DNA of 64,000 nt from Plesiocystis pacifica SIR-1. Lineage in GTDB: Bacteria; Myxococcota_A; Polyangia; Nannocystales; Nannocystaceae. Below the pieces are notes generated by a model, which did no database searches, was not told where the DNA came from, and was given only the letters and a program-made list of their open reading frames with translations. Shown here in pieces: positions 17,781 to 26,550 of this stretch. Both the position numbers and the translations under genes were made by a program. The number at the start of each line of letters is the position of its first letter. The first letter of the stretch is position 1. The stretch spans positions 1 through 64,000 of the forward strand of contig NZ_ABCS01000016.1 in NCBI RefSeq assembly GCF_000170895.1. The letters are read 5' to 3'.

Positions 17781-18953
17781 GTGCCGAAGCGATCCAAGGC
17801 CCATCGACGCTCGAAGCGATGCGCGAGGGTGCGCGCCAATGCCAGGCGAAATCGACGTGCTCCGCTTCCCGTGTTCGTCTGCGCGGGACTCTTGGCCGCG
17901 TGCTCGGGGGCGAGCGGGAGCGCCGTGGTCGAGATCGAGTCCGTCGCCGAAGTCAGCCCGAGCGCGAGCGTGCCGGCCCTCGAGGGCGTGGCCCAGACCC
18001 GCGGCGGCGTGAGCCTGATCGCCTTCGAGCGCGGGCTGTGGCTGTTTGGCCCGACGACCAGCCTGCAGCCCGACGCCGACGGGCGAGTCGACCGCGCGAG
18101 CGCGTGGTCCTCGACCATGGACTTCGACGCCGACGACGGCCTGGGCCCGTTCGAGATGGCCACGGACGCCGCTGGAGGACCCGCCGAGGTGCTGATCAAG
18201 ACCGCCGAGGAGCTGGCCTTCGAGGCCGCCGGGGCCGAGCTCGAGCCCCCGGCGCGCGTGCGCCTCGAGCCCCTCGGGGCGGCCCGCCAGAGCCTCTACG
18301 GCCCGGTGCTCGTCTACTACGCCAAGTCCCGCGTCGACGGGGGCAGCGGCGGGAGCGGGGGCGGGGCGGTCGGGTCCTCCGTGGCCATCTGGAACGCCGT
18401 CGAGCTCGGCGCGCAGCGGCCGGTGTTCGACCCCGCCGCGCCCGAGCCGACCCTGCTCTTTCTCGCGCCCGAGCCCGCCTACGGCCTCGCGCCGACCCTC
18501 GTCGACGGTGCGGTCCACGTGTGGGCGTGCACCGATCGGCAAGTCGAGGTGCCCTGCACCCTCGCCTCCGTGCCCGCGGGCGAGGCCTTCGAGCGCGACG
18601 CCTACCGGTTTTGGACCGGCGCCGGGTGGAGCGAGGCCATCGACGAGGCCGCGCCCTTGTTCGACGGCGCCGAGCGCCTCAGCGTCCACCTCAACGGCTT
18701 CGTCGACCTGTGGCTCGCCTTCTACGCCAAGGAAGGCGTCGCCGTGGTCCGCAGCGCGCCTGCGCTCACGGGGCCGTGGTCCCCCGAGCTCCCCGTGACC
18801 GAGCTCGAGCCCGGGGCCCACTCGGTCCTCGGCCACGGCGAGCTCCGTCGCGAAGCCGGGGCCCTCGAGTACCTCACATATGTACGGCCGAGTCCCGAGG
18901 ACCCGGCCGTCGAAGAGCTGCGCTTGCTCGAGCTGCGTTTGAGCCCGAGCTAG
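17781..18953 (+). CDS. lipoprotein with a possible beta-propeller fold
   Basis: 390 aa from GTG 17781. The N-terminal region is long and very basic (KRSKAHRRSKR...), then comes a hydrophobic stretch and the lipobox LLAAC (about 40). The mature domain has repeated W/F-G/D-x elements such as RGLWLFGPTTSL, WSSTMDFDADDG, PVLVYYAKS, 'FVDLWLAFYAKEGVAVV' and GPWSPELP, spaced as in DUF4185/GH43-like five-bladed propellers. No catalytic residues can be assigned. An ATG at 17748 in the same frame is a poorer start because it lies ahead of the -10 box. Confidence 0.72.
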   Translation: MPKRSKAHRRSKRCARVRANARRNRRAPLPVFVCAGLLAACSGASGSAVVEIESVAEVSPSASVPALEGVAQTRGGVSLIAFERGLWLFGPTTSLQPDADGRVDRASAWSSTMDFDADDGLGPFEMATDAAGGPAEVLIKTAEELAFEAAGAELEPPARVRLEPLGAARQSLYGPVLVYYAKSRVDGGSGGSGGGAVGSSVAIWNAVELGAQRPVFDPAAPEPTLLFLAPEPAYGLAPTLVDGAVHVWACTDRQVEVPCTLASVPAGEAFERDAYRFWTGAGWSEAIDEAAPLFDGAERLSVHLNGFVDLWLAFYAKEGVAVVRSAPALTGPWSPELPVTELEPGAHSVLGHGELRREAGALEYLTYVRPSPEDPAVEELRLLELRLSPS

Positions 18954-18960
18954 CGTGCCG

Positions 18961-19965
18961 CTAGCGCTCGATCACCTCGATGGTGACCTGGTCGTAGATC
19001 ACGAAGGCCTCGTTGGGGTAGGCGTCGTGGTTGTTGTACTGCAGCGAGATCGACAAGGTCACCGGCCCGGGCTCGTCGAAGCGGTCGCCGGGGATCACCC
19101 CGCTGACCTCGTCGGCGTCGCCCTCGATGTTGTCGCTCAAGCGCATGCTGAGGGCGTAGCGGAGGTTGCAGGGCGTGGTCGCGCTGAGCAGGCAGCCCGG
19201 GTAGTCGTCGTCGTCGTCGCCCTCGACGTCGAGGTAGGCGTGGGAGTGGCCGTCCTCGCTGGGCTCGCCGTCCGCCGTGCACATCTCGCCCGACTGCTCG
19301 CAGACCGCCCCCTCGGCAAAGGGATCGCAGTCCTCGGCCCAAAAGCAGTCCGTGCCGTTCTCGACGTAGGTGAAGTTGCGGACCGCCGCGGCCACGTTGA
19401 GGGGCTCGCCGGCGACGTGCACGTGGCCGTGGCCGGGCTCGACCACCGCCACCTGCGGGCGGATCCCGTCGGTGATGTAGAAGGTGACGAAGTCGCTCGA
19501 GCTGGGGTTGGTGTAGGCCTCGCCCGTGCCGTAGACGGCCTGGACGCTCAGCTGGTGCGCGCCCGGGGCGATGTCCGAGGGCAGGGCGAGGGACAGCACG
19601 TCCGTGTCCGCGATCGCCAGCTCCTCGCCGTCGAGGGAGATCGCCACCCGGCCGTCACCCTCGACACGGTCGTTGCTCTCGACCAGGTTGAGGCCCGAGG
19701 CGTCGAACACCACGTCGATCGAGGTCGTGGACGGCTCGAAGGGGGTCAGCGGCTCGGGCCCCGTCAGGCGCAGGGCCGGGCCCGTGTCGTCGACGCAGCG
19801 GAACTGGGCGCAGGACTGGGTCGGGCCGCAGTCGCTGTCGGTCTGGCAGTAGTAGGCGTCCGAGGCCTCCTCGTCGAACTCGACGCCGTAGCAGCCGGCG
19901 CCGAGGCCAAGGCCGAGGCCGCCGATGAGGATCAGTGCACTGGAAGAAAAGAATCGACGCATCAT
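18961..19965 (-). CDS. hypothetical Cys-rich lipoprotein
   Basis: 334 aa. The signal peptide ends in LGAGC. The next 40 residues hold a C-x5-C-x5-C-x4-C cluster (CQTDSDCGPTQSCAQFRC) like the one in the lipoprotein at 58780. The rest looks like Ig-like beta-sandwich sequence (SIDVVFDASGLNL, VAISLDGEELAI, HQLSVQAVYGTG), followed by an acidic patch (EGDDDDDYPGC) that could bind calcium. The ATG-ATG start is preceded by AGGGCAGG, a good ribosome site. The gene lies 7 bp after the TPR protein, in an operon with it. Function unknown. Confidence 0.78.
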   Translation of the reverse strand: MMRRFFSSSALILIGGLGLGLGAGCYGVEFDEEASDAYYCQTDSDCGPTQSCAQFRCVDDTGPALRLTGPEPLTPFEPSTTSIDVVFDASGLNLVESNDRVEGDGRVAISLDGEELAIADTDVLSLALPSDIAPGAHQLSVQAVYGTGEAYTNPSSSDFVTFYITDGIRPQVAVVEPGHGHVHVAGEPLNVAAAVRNFTYVENGTDCFWAEDCDPFAEGAVCEQSGEMCTADGEPSEDGHSHAYLDVEGDDDDDYPGCLLSATTPCNLRYALSMRLSDNIEGDADEVSGVIPGDRFDEPGPVTLSISLQYNNHDAYPNEAFVIYDQVTIEVIER

Positions 19966-19972
19966 CCTGCCC

Positions 19973-20863
19973 TCAAAACCGCCCGGAAATCATCAAGCCC
20001 GCGCCCTCGGGACCAGCCGTGGGCGCCACCGTGGGGGTCTCGCCCTTCGACCCCGCCTTCTTCTTTTGCATCAAGCCGCCGACGAGCAGGCCGACGCCGA
20101 CCAGGCCCACGGCCGAGCCCACCGAGATCATCACGATCTGGTTGGTCTGCGCCGAGCGCCCGCTGCTGTCGATGCCACGCGCCTGCTCGAGGGTGACCTT
20201 GTTGGGGTTGCCGCCGGTGTAGACGGCGTCGAGCTGGTTGGCGAAGTCCTGGGCCTGGAGGCCGAACACCGCGCCGCCGCCCGCGGCCACGCCCACGCCC
20301 ACGGCCGTGAGCGCCCCGCCGGCGATGATCAGCGCGCGACCGGGCGCTTTGTTGGAGTCGTCCTCCTCGGCCGGCACCTCCTGGATGATCACCTGGGGCT
20401 CGCTGGCCTTGGCCGCGGCCGCCTCTTCCTCGGCCTTTTTGTCCTCGATGGCTTGCTCGAGCCGCGAGATCTTGTTCTCGGTGTTGACCTGGTCGTCGGG
20501 CTGCTCGCCGTAGGCGCTCTCGTAAGAGCGCAGGTAGGCCTTGTAGGAGATGATGGCCTGCTCGAAGTTCTCGAGCGACTCGTGGCACAGCCCGATGTTG
20601 TAGTGAAACACCGGCGAGGGGAACAGGCTCTGGGCCTCGAGGAAGAGCTGCAGCGCCTCGTCGTAGTCGCCGCTGTCGTAGGCCTCCTTGCCCTGGTTGT
20701 AGACGTCCATGGCCTTCTTCTCGGTGTCGATCCCCTCGTCCTCGGCGGGGGCGGCGAGCGCGGGGAGGGGGGCCGAGGCCAGGCATAAGCACACGCCGGC
20801 AGCGAGCAGGCGCGCACCCGTGTCGAGGGCGCGCTCGTGAAGGGGTCGTGGGTCGATGGTCAA
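19973..20863 (-). CDS. TPR protein with C-terminal transmembrane pair
   Basis: About 296 aa from a TTG at 20863; GGAGAAGG lies about seven bases upstream, and another TTG at 20869 is possible. A cleavable signal peptide ends near ALAAPAEDEG. Two or three TPR units follow (AMDVYNQGKEAYDSGDYDEA, VFHYNIGLCHESLENFEQA), then a Glu/Ala/Lys coiled-coil stretch (about 130-150). Two hydrophobic segments (ALIIAGGALTAVGVGVAAGG and MISVGSAVGLVGVGLLVGG) flank a loop, and the tail ends GLMISGRF. This plan recurs at the start of the window and at 62132. Known myxobacterial relatives are of unknown function. Confidence 0.8.
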   Translation of the reverse strand: MTIDPRPLHERALDTGARLLAAGVCLCLASAPLPALAAPAEDEGIDTEKKAMDVYNQGKEAYDSGDYDEALQLFLEAQSLFPSPVFHYNIGLCHESLENFEQAIISYKAYLRSYESAYGEQPDDQVNTENKISRLEQAIEDKKAEEEAAAAKASEPQVIIQEVPAEEDDSNKAPGRALIIAGGALTAVGVGVAAGGGAVFGLQAQDFANQLDAVYTGGNPNKVTLEQARGIDSSGRSAQTNQIVMISVGSAVGLVGVGLLVGGLMQKKKAGSKGETPTVAPTAGPEGAGLMISGRF

Positions 20864-21149
20864 GAGCAAGCCTTCTCCGCCCAGCACTATATCAACGGGG
20901 GCCGATCGGCTCCAATCTCGCGCGTCGATTCCTCCCCCGGTCGCGATGTTCGCTGGGGGGCTTTGCGTGTAACTCACCCCGGCAATCTGATTACTACTCG
21001 GAAAGGCAGCCGCCCACGGGTTCAACGCCAGCTGAATCCGTGGACGACGCTTTCGTAGCTCATGGATCCCGGCGCAGCCGGGGTGGGCGACTACCGGGAC
21101 AGTCTCGACGAGAGTTGGAGCGAACGGGGAGTGCCCGGGCGACCGGCTT

Positions 21150-22388
21150 TCATTCACGGCGCTGGTACACGGCCACGCGCAGGTACTCACCCTCGACGTG
21201 ACACGGCCATACGGGGTGGTCGGGGCCCGGGCCCCACACGGCCACGCGGGAACACGGACGACCGCTGCGCTCGCCCGCCTCGAGCATGGCCCGATCGAGC
21301 TCGGCGACCCCGAGGTGGTGGCTGCACGAACACAGCGCGAGCACGCCACCGGGCTCCAGGCGGCGCAGCAAGGTCGCGCTGGTTCGCGCCATGGCCCCGG
21401 TCGCGCGGCCCAGATCGCGGCGGCTGCTGGCGATCTTGGGCGGGTCGAAGACGATCGCGGAGAAGGGTCCGGCGAGCTCGGGGGCGTCCAGAGAGCCGAA
21501 CATGTCCGCGCGCACTGAACTCACGCGCCCGGGCTCCAGGCCGTTGGCGGCGGCGTTGCGGACGACGTAGTCGAGCACGGCCGCGCTCTGATCGACCGCG
21601 ACGACGCGGCGCGTGCTCGCCCGCGCGGCCGCGATCGCGAAGCCGCCGACGTGGCAGCCCAGGTCGAGGATCGCTCCTGGCTCTGTTCCCAAGTGGGGCG
21701 CGGGGAGCCCCGCGACGAGGCTGGCGAAGGCGCGCCGGTTGTCCCGCTGGTCGTGATAGGCGCCCGTCTTTTGCGCAGGCGGGGCGGGGGCCGTGACGAC
21801 CTGGCCGTGTTCCAGCCAGCGCAGCGCCTCGGGCGCGTCGCCGGGTCCGCCCGACGCGTCGAGCACTCGCTCGAAGGCCGGGAAGCCCTCGCGCTCCGCC
21901 GCCGACCGGGGGCCGAGCACGATGCAGCCGTCCAGGCCCTGTGCCGCTCCACCGAGGGCCGCGAGGATGGAGTCGATGCGCGCGGCCATGGGCGCGGTGG
22001 TCACTTGCAAGACACGCCAGGCGCCGAAGCGATCGACGACCAGGCCCGGCAGGCCGTCGCCCTCGCTGTTCACCTCGCGGTAGCCGGTGGTCTGCCCGTC
22101 CACGCCCAGGCCCAGCCGACGCCGAGCCAGCAGGGCCGCCTCGACGCGCGCCTCGAGCCAGCGCGGCTCGGGGGCTCGCTCGCCCCACTGGATCATTCGC
22201 AAGACGATGGCCGACTCGGGCGAGTAGAGGCCGTGGCCGAGGACCTTCCCGCGACGATCGACGAGGGCCGCGACGGCGCTCGGGTCGGGCGGCCCGAGCA
22301 CGCGCCCCACCTGCTTGCGGCGGATCCACGGACCCGAGCGAGGGTCCAACTTCCCGGCGTCCTTGCGCAGCTCGAGGCGTACGGCCAT
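21150..22388 (-). CDS. class I SAM-dependent rRNA methyltransferase (RlmI/RlmKL C-terminal type)
   Basis: 412 aa. The N-terminal PUA-like domain (RLELRKDAGKLDPRSGPWIR) is followed by a linker with EVNSEGDGLPGLVVDRFG, the family's substrate-domain motif. The Rossmann methyltransferase domain has YHDQRDNRRAF, the SAM motif DLGCHVGGFA, 'VAVDQS' and FDPPKIASSR. It ends with 'ALCSCSHH', the usual CSCS block, and HPVWPCHVEGEYL. Relatives make 5-methylcytosine in 23S rRNA; the exact target here is inferred. About 280 bp upstream of its stop (20870-21149) hold no recognised feature. Confidence 0.88.
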   Translation of the reverse strand: MAVRLELRKDAGKLDPRSGPWIRRKQVGRVLGPPDPSAVAALVDRRGKVLGHGLYSPESAIVLRMIQWGERAPEPRWLEARVEAALLARRRLGLGVDGQTTGYREVNSEGDGLPGLVVDRFGAWRVLQVTTAPMAARIDSILAALGGAAQGLDGCIVLGPRSAAEREGFPAFERVLDASGGPGDAPEALRWLEHGQVVTAPAPPAQKTGAYHDQRDNRRAFASLVAGLPAPHLGTEPGAILDLGCHVGGFAIAAARASTRRVVAVDQSAAVLDYVVRNAAANGLEPGRVSSVRADMFGSLDAPELAGPFSAIVFDPPKIASSRRDLGRATGAMARTSATLLRRLEPGGVLALCSCSHHLGVAELDRAMLEAGERSGRPCSRVAVWGPGPDHPVWPCHVEGEYLRVAVYQRRE

Positions 22389-22444
22389 CGCCGCATCCTT
22401 ACCAACACGGCACGGCTACGAAAACTCTGGGGCCTGCTCGGCGC

Positions 22445-22723
22445 TCAGCCAGCGATGGCGGCCGCGGGCTTTTGCGAGCGGATGCGCAGGCGGTAGACGC
22501 TATTTTCGGTCTCGACGTAGAGCACCGCGTCGTCGGAGGTCGTCAGCACGCGACGCACCGAGGTGGTCACCATGCGTCGGCCGTTGGGGTCACGAAACAG
22601 GACCATCCCGCGTCCCACGACGGGCGTCGAGAGGAGGTACCCCTCATAGATCCGGCCGACGGTGGACGAGTGGGTAAACGCGTCCTTCGCTGTCCGAATC
22701 TTCGTGGCGATGACCGACAACAC
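22445..22723 (-). CDS. small conserved-looking hypothetical protein
   Basis: 92 aa from the GTG at 22723. A minus-strand TACTCT (22732-22737) ends eight bases upstream. The body is basic and beta-rich: VGRIYEGYLLSTPVVGRG, VLFRDPNGRRMVTTSVRRVL, SDDAVLYVETENSVYRLRIR. There is no signal peptide. It resembles small DNA- or ligand-binding barrels but no family is recognised. It lies downstream of the Bat operon on the same strand with its own apparent promoter. Confidence 0.65.
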   Translation of the reverse strand: MLSVIATKIRTAKDAFTHSSTVGRIYEGYLLSTPVVGRGMVLFRDPNGRRMVTTSVRRVLTTSDDAVLYVETENSVYRLRIRSQKPAAAIAG

Positions 22724-22731
22724 CGATGGGT

Positions 22732-22737
22732 AGAGTA
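22732..22737 (-). promoter_or_regulatory. -10 box of the 22445-22723 gene
   Basis: TACTCT on the minus strand, eight bases before the GTG. It lies in the 163-bp gap after the last Bat operon gene. Confidence 0.35.
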
Positions 22738-22886
22738 TCGCTGTGTGTGAAGGGGCGCCACGGCATTTTTGGACGCCCAGGCCGCACTTTGGACCCATCT
22801 CGGGCCGCTCCTGGGTGGCTCCAAATGTGATCCGATGTGGGATGCAGCGTGTTCGAAGTCGAGCCAAACGACGCTCAGCACACCGT

Positions 22887-23795
22887 TCAGCGAGAGCCCG
22901 CTGGAGGTGTTTCCGCGTCGGCCTCGGCGCGCACTGGAGTACGCACCCACGGCTGGTCCAAGCGCGCGACGGACTCGCGCCGCGTCCACCCCTCCAGACC
23001 GCTGGGGAGGCGCAGGCGCACCCAGCCCGAGCGCTCTTCGAGCACGCGCACCCGCGATCCGCCTTGCACCGCAAAGGCCAGCGGCAGGTGGGCGCCCGGC
23101 CGCTCGCGCAGCTGTGTGCCCGCTTCGAGGGTGATCGCCTCGGGCGTGCCGTGGACCGCGTCGTAGGCCAGGCCGTGGAGGATCCCGCCGAGGGCGGCGA
23201 GCACGGCGAAGGCGATGGAGGCCGCGCCCAAGGTGCGCGCTCGGGGCGTACTCGCGCCACCGTCCCTGCGCCGCAGCCACCAGCGCCCGCCCACGCCCAG
23301 GACCACGAGCCACGCGCTGACGAGCGCGACCCAAGCGACCGCCTGGCCGGCGAGGATCTCCACGACCAGGTTCCACCATCCCTCGCGCCAGGCGACCTGG
23401 CGGCCCTCGACCTCGGCCTCGACCTCGGCCTGGCGGCGCACCACGGACAGGTTGCGGCGGGCGAGCTTGGCGAGCTCGGAGCTGGGGCGGGCCTCGGGCT
23501 GGAGCGCGCGCTCGAAGTAGTAGGTCGCCGGCCCGAGCTCGCCGAGCTGGGCGTGGGCCGTGCCGAGATCGTAGTCGAGCTGGGCCGAGCGGCCGGGCAA
23601 GTACTCGGCGGCCTCGGTCCAGTGCTCGATCGCCGCCTCCCAGTCACCGGCCGCCGCGGCCTCGCTACCTGCGGCGTAGGCCTGGTCGAGGATGTCGGCC
23701 CGGGCGACGCCGTGGCTGGCCGCGAGCGTCAGCACGAGGCCCAGCGCCAACGCCTGGATTGGGCGGCGCGCGCGACCCCAGCTCACCCGACTCAC
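22887..23795 (-). CDS. TPR and SH3 domain protein of the Bat operon (BatE-like)
   Basis: 302 aa. Signal peptide (ALALGLVLTLAASHGVARA), then TPR units (AAAAGDWEAAIEHWTEAAEY, LGTAHAQLGELGPATYYFERAL). A first membrane span lies near WVALVSAWLVVLGVGG and a second at 'AASIAFAVLAALGGILHGL'. A bacterial SH3 domain closes the protein (LRERPGAHL... GSRVRVLEERSGWVRLRLPS). This is the layout of BatE, encoded at the end of Bat operons. Its GTG overlaps the batD stop by 4 nt. The SH3 domain may bind peptidoglycan or another envelope ligand. Confidence 0.85.
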   Translation of the reverse strand: MSRVSWGRARRPIQALALGLVLTLAASHGVARADILDQAYAAGSEAAAAGDWEAAIEHWTEAAEYLPGRSAQLDYDLGTAHAQLGELGPATYYFERALQPEARPSSELAKLARRNLSVVRRQAEVEAEVEGRQVAWREGWWNLVVEILAGQAVAWVALVSAWLVVLGVGGRWWLRRRDGGASTPRARTLGAASIAFAVLAALGGILHGLAYDAVHGTPEAITLEAGTQLRERPGAHLPLAFAVQGGSRVRVLEERSGWVRLRLPSGLEGWTRRESVARLDQPWVRTPVRAEADAETPPAGSR

Positions 23796-25642
23796 TTTGG
23801 CCTCCAGCGCGCGTCGTCCACGATCGAGCGCGCGCGCTCGAGTTGCTGTTTGCGGTCCTCCACGCTCCCCGCCCCGGCGCCAAAGCGCGCCGCGTCGCAG
23901 GTGTCGAGGAGATCTCGCAGCTGGTCCACGGCCGCGTCCTCGACCCCCTGCTCACGCAGCAAGCTCACGAGCCGACCTCGGGTCAGGCCGACGCCCTCGG
24001 GCCCGGCGCGGTCGAGGGCCACGGCCTGGAGCAGCGCGCCCAAGCTGGCGTAGAAGCCCTCGCCCGAGTCGACGGCCGCGCTCAGCTCGGCCAGGCCGGC
24101 GCGCCGCTTGGCCTGCGTCGCGCGCCGGGCTCGACCCGCCTCGTCGGGACCCAGGCGCTGCGCCGCGCGGACGCCGAGCCAGGTCAGGCCGAGCACGCTC
24201 GGCGCCGCGAGCATGGCTCGGCGCCAGCGTCGGTGGTCGAGCCAGCGCTCCCGGAGCTCGCCGGTGTGCTCGAGGGTGTCGCTGGCCACGGGCCCGGCGA
24301 GGATCTCCTCGTCGCGTCCGCCGAGCTGCGAGCCCGCGTCGCCGCGCGGCTCGTCGCCGCCTTGCTTGGCCTCGGCGGGGCCCGGCTCGGGCGCGACGGC
24401 GTCGGGGTTCTCGGCCACCGTCAGGGTCAGGACCTCGCTCGTCGCCGTGCGGTAGGCCCCGGCCTCGGGGTCAAAGTAGGGCAGCTCGATGGCCGGGATG
24501 CGCAGCTCGCCCGCGCGCTCGGCGATGACCAGCATGGTGTAGTCGCGCTTGCCCGCCAGCCGCGGCCCGGCCGTGTCGAGGACCGGGCTCTCGGGCTTCG
24601 GGTCGTAGGTCCGCACGCCCTCGATGGTCGGCCACGCCGGCAGCTCGACGAGCGGGATGTTGCCCGCGCCCGCGACGGTCACCGTCACCCGCACGGCCTC
24701 GCCCTGGGCGATCTGCGTGCGGTCGACGGCCGCGCTGAGGGTGAACTGGCCGACGTTGTTGGCCGGGAAGTTTGGCGGCTGGCCCTCGGCGGGCAGCGGC
24801 TTGACGGTGATCGCCAGGCTGCGCCCGGTATAGACCCGCGGGCGCTGCTGCTTGCGCGAGCCAAAGAACAGCCCGACGGTGGGCTGCAGCTGGAGCTTGG
24901 GGCCGCCGATGGTCGCGGTCCCGGCCTTTTGCGGGAACAGGGCCCGGCGCGTGGTCAGGTGCACGCGATAGGGCACGTTGGCGATGAGCTGGCGCCGCGG
25001 TCGAGCCTTCTTGGGCGTGTCGAGGTCGTTGCTCCAAAAGTCCTTGAAGCTCGGCGCGCCGGCCATGGACAGGTTGCCGTTGACCCGCTCCCAGATCTGC
25101 AGCTGGTAGATGATCTGCTCGCCCACGTAGGCCTCGGCGCGGTCGACCACGGGCCACACGATGACCTCCTGCTCCGGGTCCTCGGGCACGTCGCTGGCCT
25201 TGCCCTGCTCGGGCTCGATCGCGGCGATGCCCACGACCTCGAGCTTGGGCTTGGCGATGGGGTGGAGGATCTCCCCGTCGACCTCGACGTCGATGTCGAG
25301 GGCGTAGGTCCCGGGGGTCAGGGCCGTGACCGCGTAGGTGTAAGTCCGGCTGGCCGTGCGCTGGCCCCCGCCGGGGCCGAAGGTGGACGAGATGCTCGTC
25401 GAGGTGCCTCGGGCCTCGACGGACAGGCCGTCGACGGCGACGAAGCGGGGCCGCGAGACGTCCCGGCCGTCGCTGGTCACGCGGACCTCGAGGTAGGCCA
25501 GGTCGCCCTGCTCGATCTTGGCGGTGTCGAAGCTGGCGACGATCTGCGTGCCGGCGGCCCTGGCCGTCCGCGACGCGCCGACGAGCATCAGGGCCGCGGC
25601 GCCGCCGAGGCCCTTGTGGACGAAGTCTCGGCGCGAGCTCAC
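23792..25642 (-). CDS. BatD-like membrane protein
   Basis: 616 aa. The N-terminus has a twin-arginine-type motif, SRRDFVHKG, before a hydrophobic segment ending in ARAAG, so export may use the Tat route, which is unusual for BatD. Several beta-sandwich domains follow (QIVASFDTAKIEQGDLAYLEV, AEAYVGEQIIYQLQIW, RTQIAQGEAVRVTVTV), typical of BatD. One membrane region occurs near residue 480 (AMLAAPSVLGLTWLGV), then a helical cytoplasmic tail. The GTG overlaps the upstream TPR gene by 4 nt. BatD is thought to work with the BatA/BatB VWA proteins in the envelope, but its biochemistry is unknown. Confidence 0.87.
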   Translation of the reverse strand: MSSRRDFVHKGLGGAAALMLVGASRTARAAGTQIVASFDTAKIEQGDLAYLEVRVTSDGRDVSRPRFVAVDGLSVEARGTSTSISSTFGPGGGQRTASRTYTYAVTALTPGTYALDIDVEVDGEILHPIAKPKLEVVGIAAIEPEQGKASDVPEDPEQEVIVWPVVDRAEAYVGEQIIYQLQIWERVNGNLSMAGAPSFKDFWSNDLDTPKKARPRRQLIANVPYRVHLTTRRALFPQKAGTATIGGPKLQLQPTVGLFFGSRKQQRPRVYTGRSLAITVKPLPAEGQPPNFPANNVGQFTLSAAVDRTQIAQGEAVRVTVTVAGAGNIPLVELPAWPTIEGVRTYDPKPESPVLDTAGPRLAGKRDYTMLVIAERAGELRIPAIELPYFDPEAGAYRTATSEVLTLTVAENPDAVAPEPGPAEAKQGGDEPRGDAGSQLGGRDEEILAGPVASDTLEHTGELRERWLDHRRWRRAMLAAPSVLGLTWLGVRAAQRLGPDEAGRARRATQAKRRAGLAELSAAVDSGEGFYASLGALLQAVALDRAGPEGVGLTRGRLVSLLREQGVEDAAVDQLRDLLDTCDAARFGAGAGSVEDRKQQLERARSIVDDARWRPK

Positions 25643-26550
25643 CAGTCCTCCTTCACCTCGCCGCGGGTCGGGCGGGGGCGGCCGAACATGAAGGGGTCGG
25701 CGCGGTCGAGCTCCTCGAGGGCCGCGTCGATGTCACCGGCCTGCACGGGCTGCGCTTGCTGCTCCTGCTCCTGCTCTTCCTCGCCAGGCTGCTGCTGCGG
25801 CTGGTCCTGTTGGTCCTGCTCGCCCTGGTCTTGCTGGTCCTGCTCCCCGTCTTGCTCGTCCTGCTCGCCCTGGTCTTGCTGGTCTTGCTGGTCCTGTTGG
25901 TCCTGCTCGCCCTGGTCTTGCTGGTCCTGCTCCCCGTCTTGCTCGTCCTGCTCCCCGTCCTCGCCCTGCTGATCTTCCTGGTCCTGATCCTGCTCCCCGT
26001 CTTGCTGGTCCTCGTTCTCCTGGTCCTGCTTCTCTTGCTCTTCATCGGCCTGGCGCTTGCGCTCCATGGCCAGCTCGAGGTTCCACTTGGCGTCCTCGTG
26101 GTCGGGCTGGATGCGCAGGCACTTTTTGTACTGCTCGATCGCCATGGCCCAGTCCTCCCCCTCCATGGCGAGGTTGCCGAGCTCGAACTGCGAGGAGGCC
26201 TGGACCTGCGGGTCCTTGGACTCGGTCCCGCGCAAGAAGGCCGCCTGGGCGCCCTCGAGGTCGCCGGAGGCGAACAGCACCAGGCCCCGGTCGTAGCGCA
26301 GCTCGGCCCGCTCGCCGCGGCGCTTCTCGGCGCGGTCCAGGGCCTCGAGGGCGTCGTCGTAGTTGCCGGCCTCGTAGGCGGCGATGGCCCGGTCGACGTC
26401 GGCGTCGGTGTTGGCCAGGGCCATGGGCAGCCAGCCGGGGTCGTCCTCGACCAGGCCCAGCTTCTCGAGGGCCCAGTCAGACAGCGAGCTGGCCAGGGGT
26501 GGGGCCAGCAGGGTCAGGGTCAGCGCGGCTGCACCGAGCTTGGAGCTCAC
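25639..26550 (-). CDS. BatC-like TPR protein with Gln/Glu/Asp-rich tail
   Basis: 303 aa. Signal peptide (MSSKLGAAALTLTLLAPPL), then TPR units between about 50 and 160 (AIAAYEAGNYDDALEALDRA, 'LGNLAMEGEDWAMAIEQYKK'). A very low-complexity stretch of about 110 residues made of Q, D, E and G (QDQQDQGEQDQQDQ-like) follows, then a short conserved end DALEELDRADPFMFGRP. In BatC proteins the TPR region is followed by similar acidic tails. The DNA of the tail is itself repetitive (about 25750-26045). The GTG overlaps batB by 4 nt. Confidence 0.87.
   Translation of the reverse strand: MSSKLGAAALTLTLLAPPLASSLSDWALEKLGLVEDDPGWLPMALANTDADVDRAIAAYEAGNYDDALEALDRAEKRRGERAELRYDRGLVLFASGDLEGAQAAFLRGTESKDPQVQASSQFELGNLAMEGEDWAMAIEQYKKCLRIQPDHEDAKWNLELAMERKRQADEEQEKQDQENEDQQDGEQDQDQEDQQGEDGEQDEQDGEQDQQDQGEQDQQDQQDQQDQGEQDEQDGEQDQQDQGEQDQQDQPQQQPGEEEQEQEQQAQPVQAGDIDAALEELDRADPFMFGRPRPTRGEVKEDW

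Noticed and set aside
17636..18199. Minus-strand open frame at the divergent spacer
   Set aside because: Overlaps the lipoprotein gene at 17781 and has no features; the spacer looks like a promoter region.
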